64,000 nt of DNA, taken from assembly GCF_001612825.1 (NCBI RefSeq), contig NZ_BDBE01000033.1, positions 124,001-188,000 of the forward strand. The letters are read 5' to 3'. Of the stretch, positions 63,595-64,000 are shown in pieces (the stretch's first letter is position 1; each line of letters opens with the position of its first letter). This DNA is from Nocardia caishijiensis NBRC 108228. GTDB taxonomy: Bacteria; Actinomycetota; Actinomycetes; Mycobacteriales; Mycobacteriaceae. Made by a program: the position numbers and the translations under genes. A model generated the notes under the pieces. That model was not told where the DNA came from. It did not search any database and saw only the letters and a program-made list of their open reading frames with translations.

Positions 63595-64000
63595 CTACTT
63601 GGCAGGAGCCGTGAAGGGCTGGTTGATCGTGGTGACGTACTGGATCACCGCGCCGATGGCGACGGGGCCGTGACGAAGATCTGCCCCGCGAGCACACCGA
63701 GGAAGCCGACGGCGGCCGCGCCCGCGACGCAACCGGCCAGCGGTCCCGCACCGAACAGGGTGAGCAGAGCCCCGGTGAGCGCGACGCCCGCGGCGGCACC
63801 CGCGAGGCATCCGAGTGCCGCGCCGCCGATGCCACCGACGAGGGTGCCGATGGTGGCACCCATGGAGATGGTGCTCGTCATCCGCGACCAGGCGGCCTGT
63901 TCCCGGTCGTATTCGGACTTCCAAGGCGCCTTGTCCTCGAACGGCAGCGCGACCGGCCGGTAGACGGCCTTGTCCATGCTCAGCGCCGGGGTGAGCGTCG
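63595..64000 (-). CDS. Secreted Gly/Ala-rich protein, incomplete at the window edge and frameshifted near its end
   Basis: The frame is open from the window edge through MDKAVYRPVALPFEDKAPW and a hydrophobic Gly/Ala-rich segment (TIGTLVGGIGGAALGCLAGA, LFGAGPLAGCVAGAAAVGFLGVLAGQIF). The residues TLTPALS before that Met look like the end of a signal peptide, so the start lies outside. In this frame it stops at 63645, but the neighbouring frame continues naturally as VAIGAVIQYVTTINQPFTAPAK to the stop at 63595, so one base is missing near 63660 (a GGGG run). The glycine-zipper tail resembles the secreted protein at 1049-1621. Confidence 0.6.
   Translation of the reverse strand, partial: DAHPGAEHGQGRLPAGRAAVRGQGALEVRIRPGTGRLVADDEHHLHGCHHRHPRRWHRRRGTRMPRGCRRGRRAHRGSAHPVRCGTAGRLRRGRGRRRLPRCARGADLRHGPVAIGAVIQYVTTINQPFTAPAK

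Overview
High-GC actinobacterial chromosome, most likely Nocardia or a close mycolate-containing relative. The evidence is tandem MspA-type porins, an EspG/WXG/DUF3558 type VII secretion (ESX) operon, a single-chain acyl-CoA carboxylase, an Acg (Rv2032)-like nitroreductase, GTG/TTG starts and tight ATGA gene overlaps. No rRNA, tRNA, CRISPR array, IS element or phage gene was recognised.

Layout. 0-4.4 kb is a patchy accessory stretch: an Abi-like HEPN protein, a secreted protein with a CRP-type site upstream, a SUKH protein, a DUF1990 protein and a NADAR protein. 4.6-8.4 kb holds a small Ala-rich protein behind four GTCAG repeats at 11-12 bp spacing, a secreted Cys-rich protein, and a TetR regulator divergent from an ABC exporter whose ATPase gene carries a frameshift. 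8.4-10.3 kb is an arsR-acr3-arsC arsenic operon. 10.3-16.2 kb is a seven-gene ESX-associated operon on the minus strand with no secretion ATPase. It diverges from an XRE regulator across two identical palindromes, followed by a YbaB-like gene. 17.4-24.9 kb contains a sigma-like protein, an unknown protein and a 1384-aa membrane protein that joins a Lon-like Ser/Lys peptidase domain to a WD40 region, then a DUF2580/WXG protein and an unknown AT-richer partner.

24.9-33.5 kb is mixed: Gfo/Idh oxidoreductase, glmS, a PadR-controlled DrrAB exporter, RidA and small membrane proteins. 33.5-36.7 kb is a two-gene unit of an ATP-grasp enzyme and a large protein with a papain-like Cys/His/Asn signature. 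36.9-43.6 kb carries the 1818-aa carboxylase and the nitroreductase. 43.9-47.2 kb carries a Gln/Pro-rich membrane protein and an acyltransferase-3/SGNH protein. 47.3-51.9 kb is terD-nhaA-terD followed by a two-component system, with a structured leader before nhaA. 52.1-53.5 kb holds the two porins. 53.8-58.1 kb holds CinA, a FabH divergent from TetR, a lipase/esterase, YaeQ and a MmcQ-like protein. 58.2-60.7 kb is a Mn/Zn-type metal ABC importer. 60.8-64.0 kb holds a cupin/MarR pair, an amidase and an unfinished secreted protein.

The best candidates for undescribed biology are the sigma/Lon-like/WD40 cassette with its T7SS-type neighbours (17.4-24.9 kb) and the ATP-grasp/papain-like pair (33.5-36.7 kb). 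Several regulators have readable operators nearby. At least two genes show single-base frameshifts, so either sequence errors or true decay must be considered.
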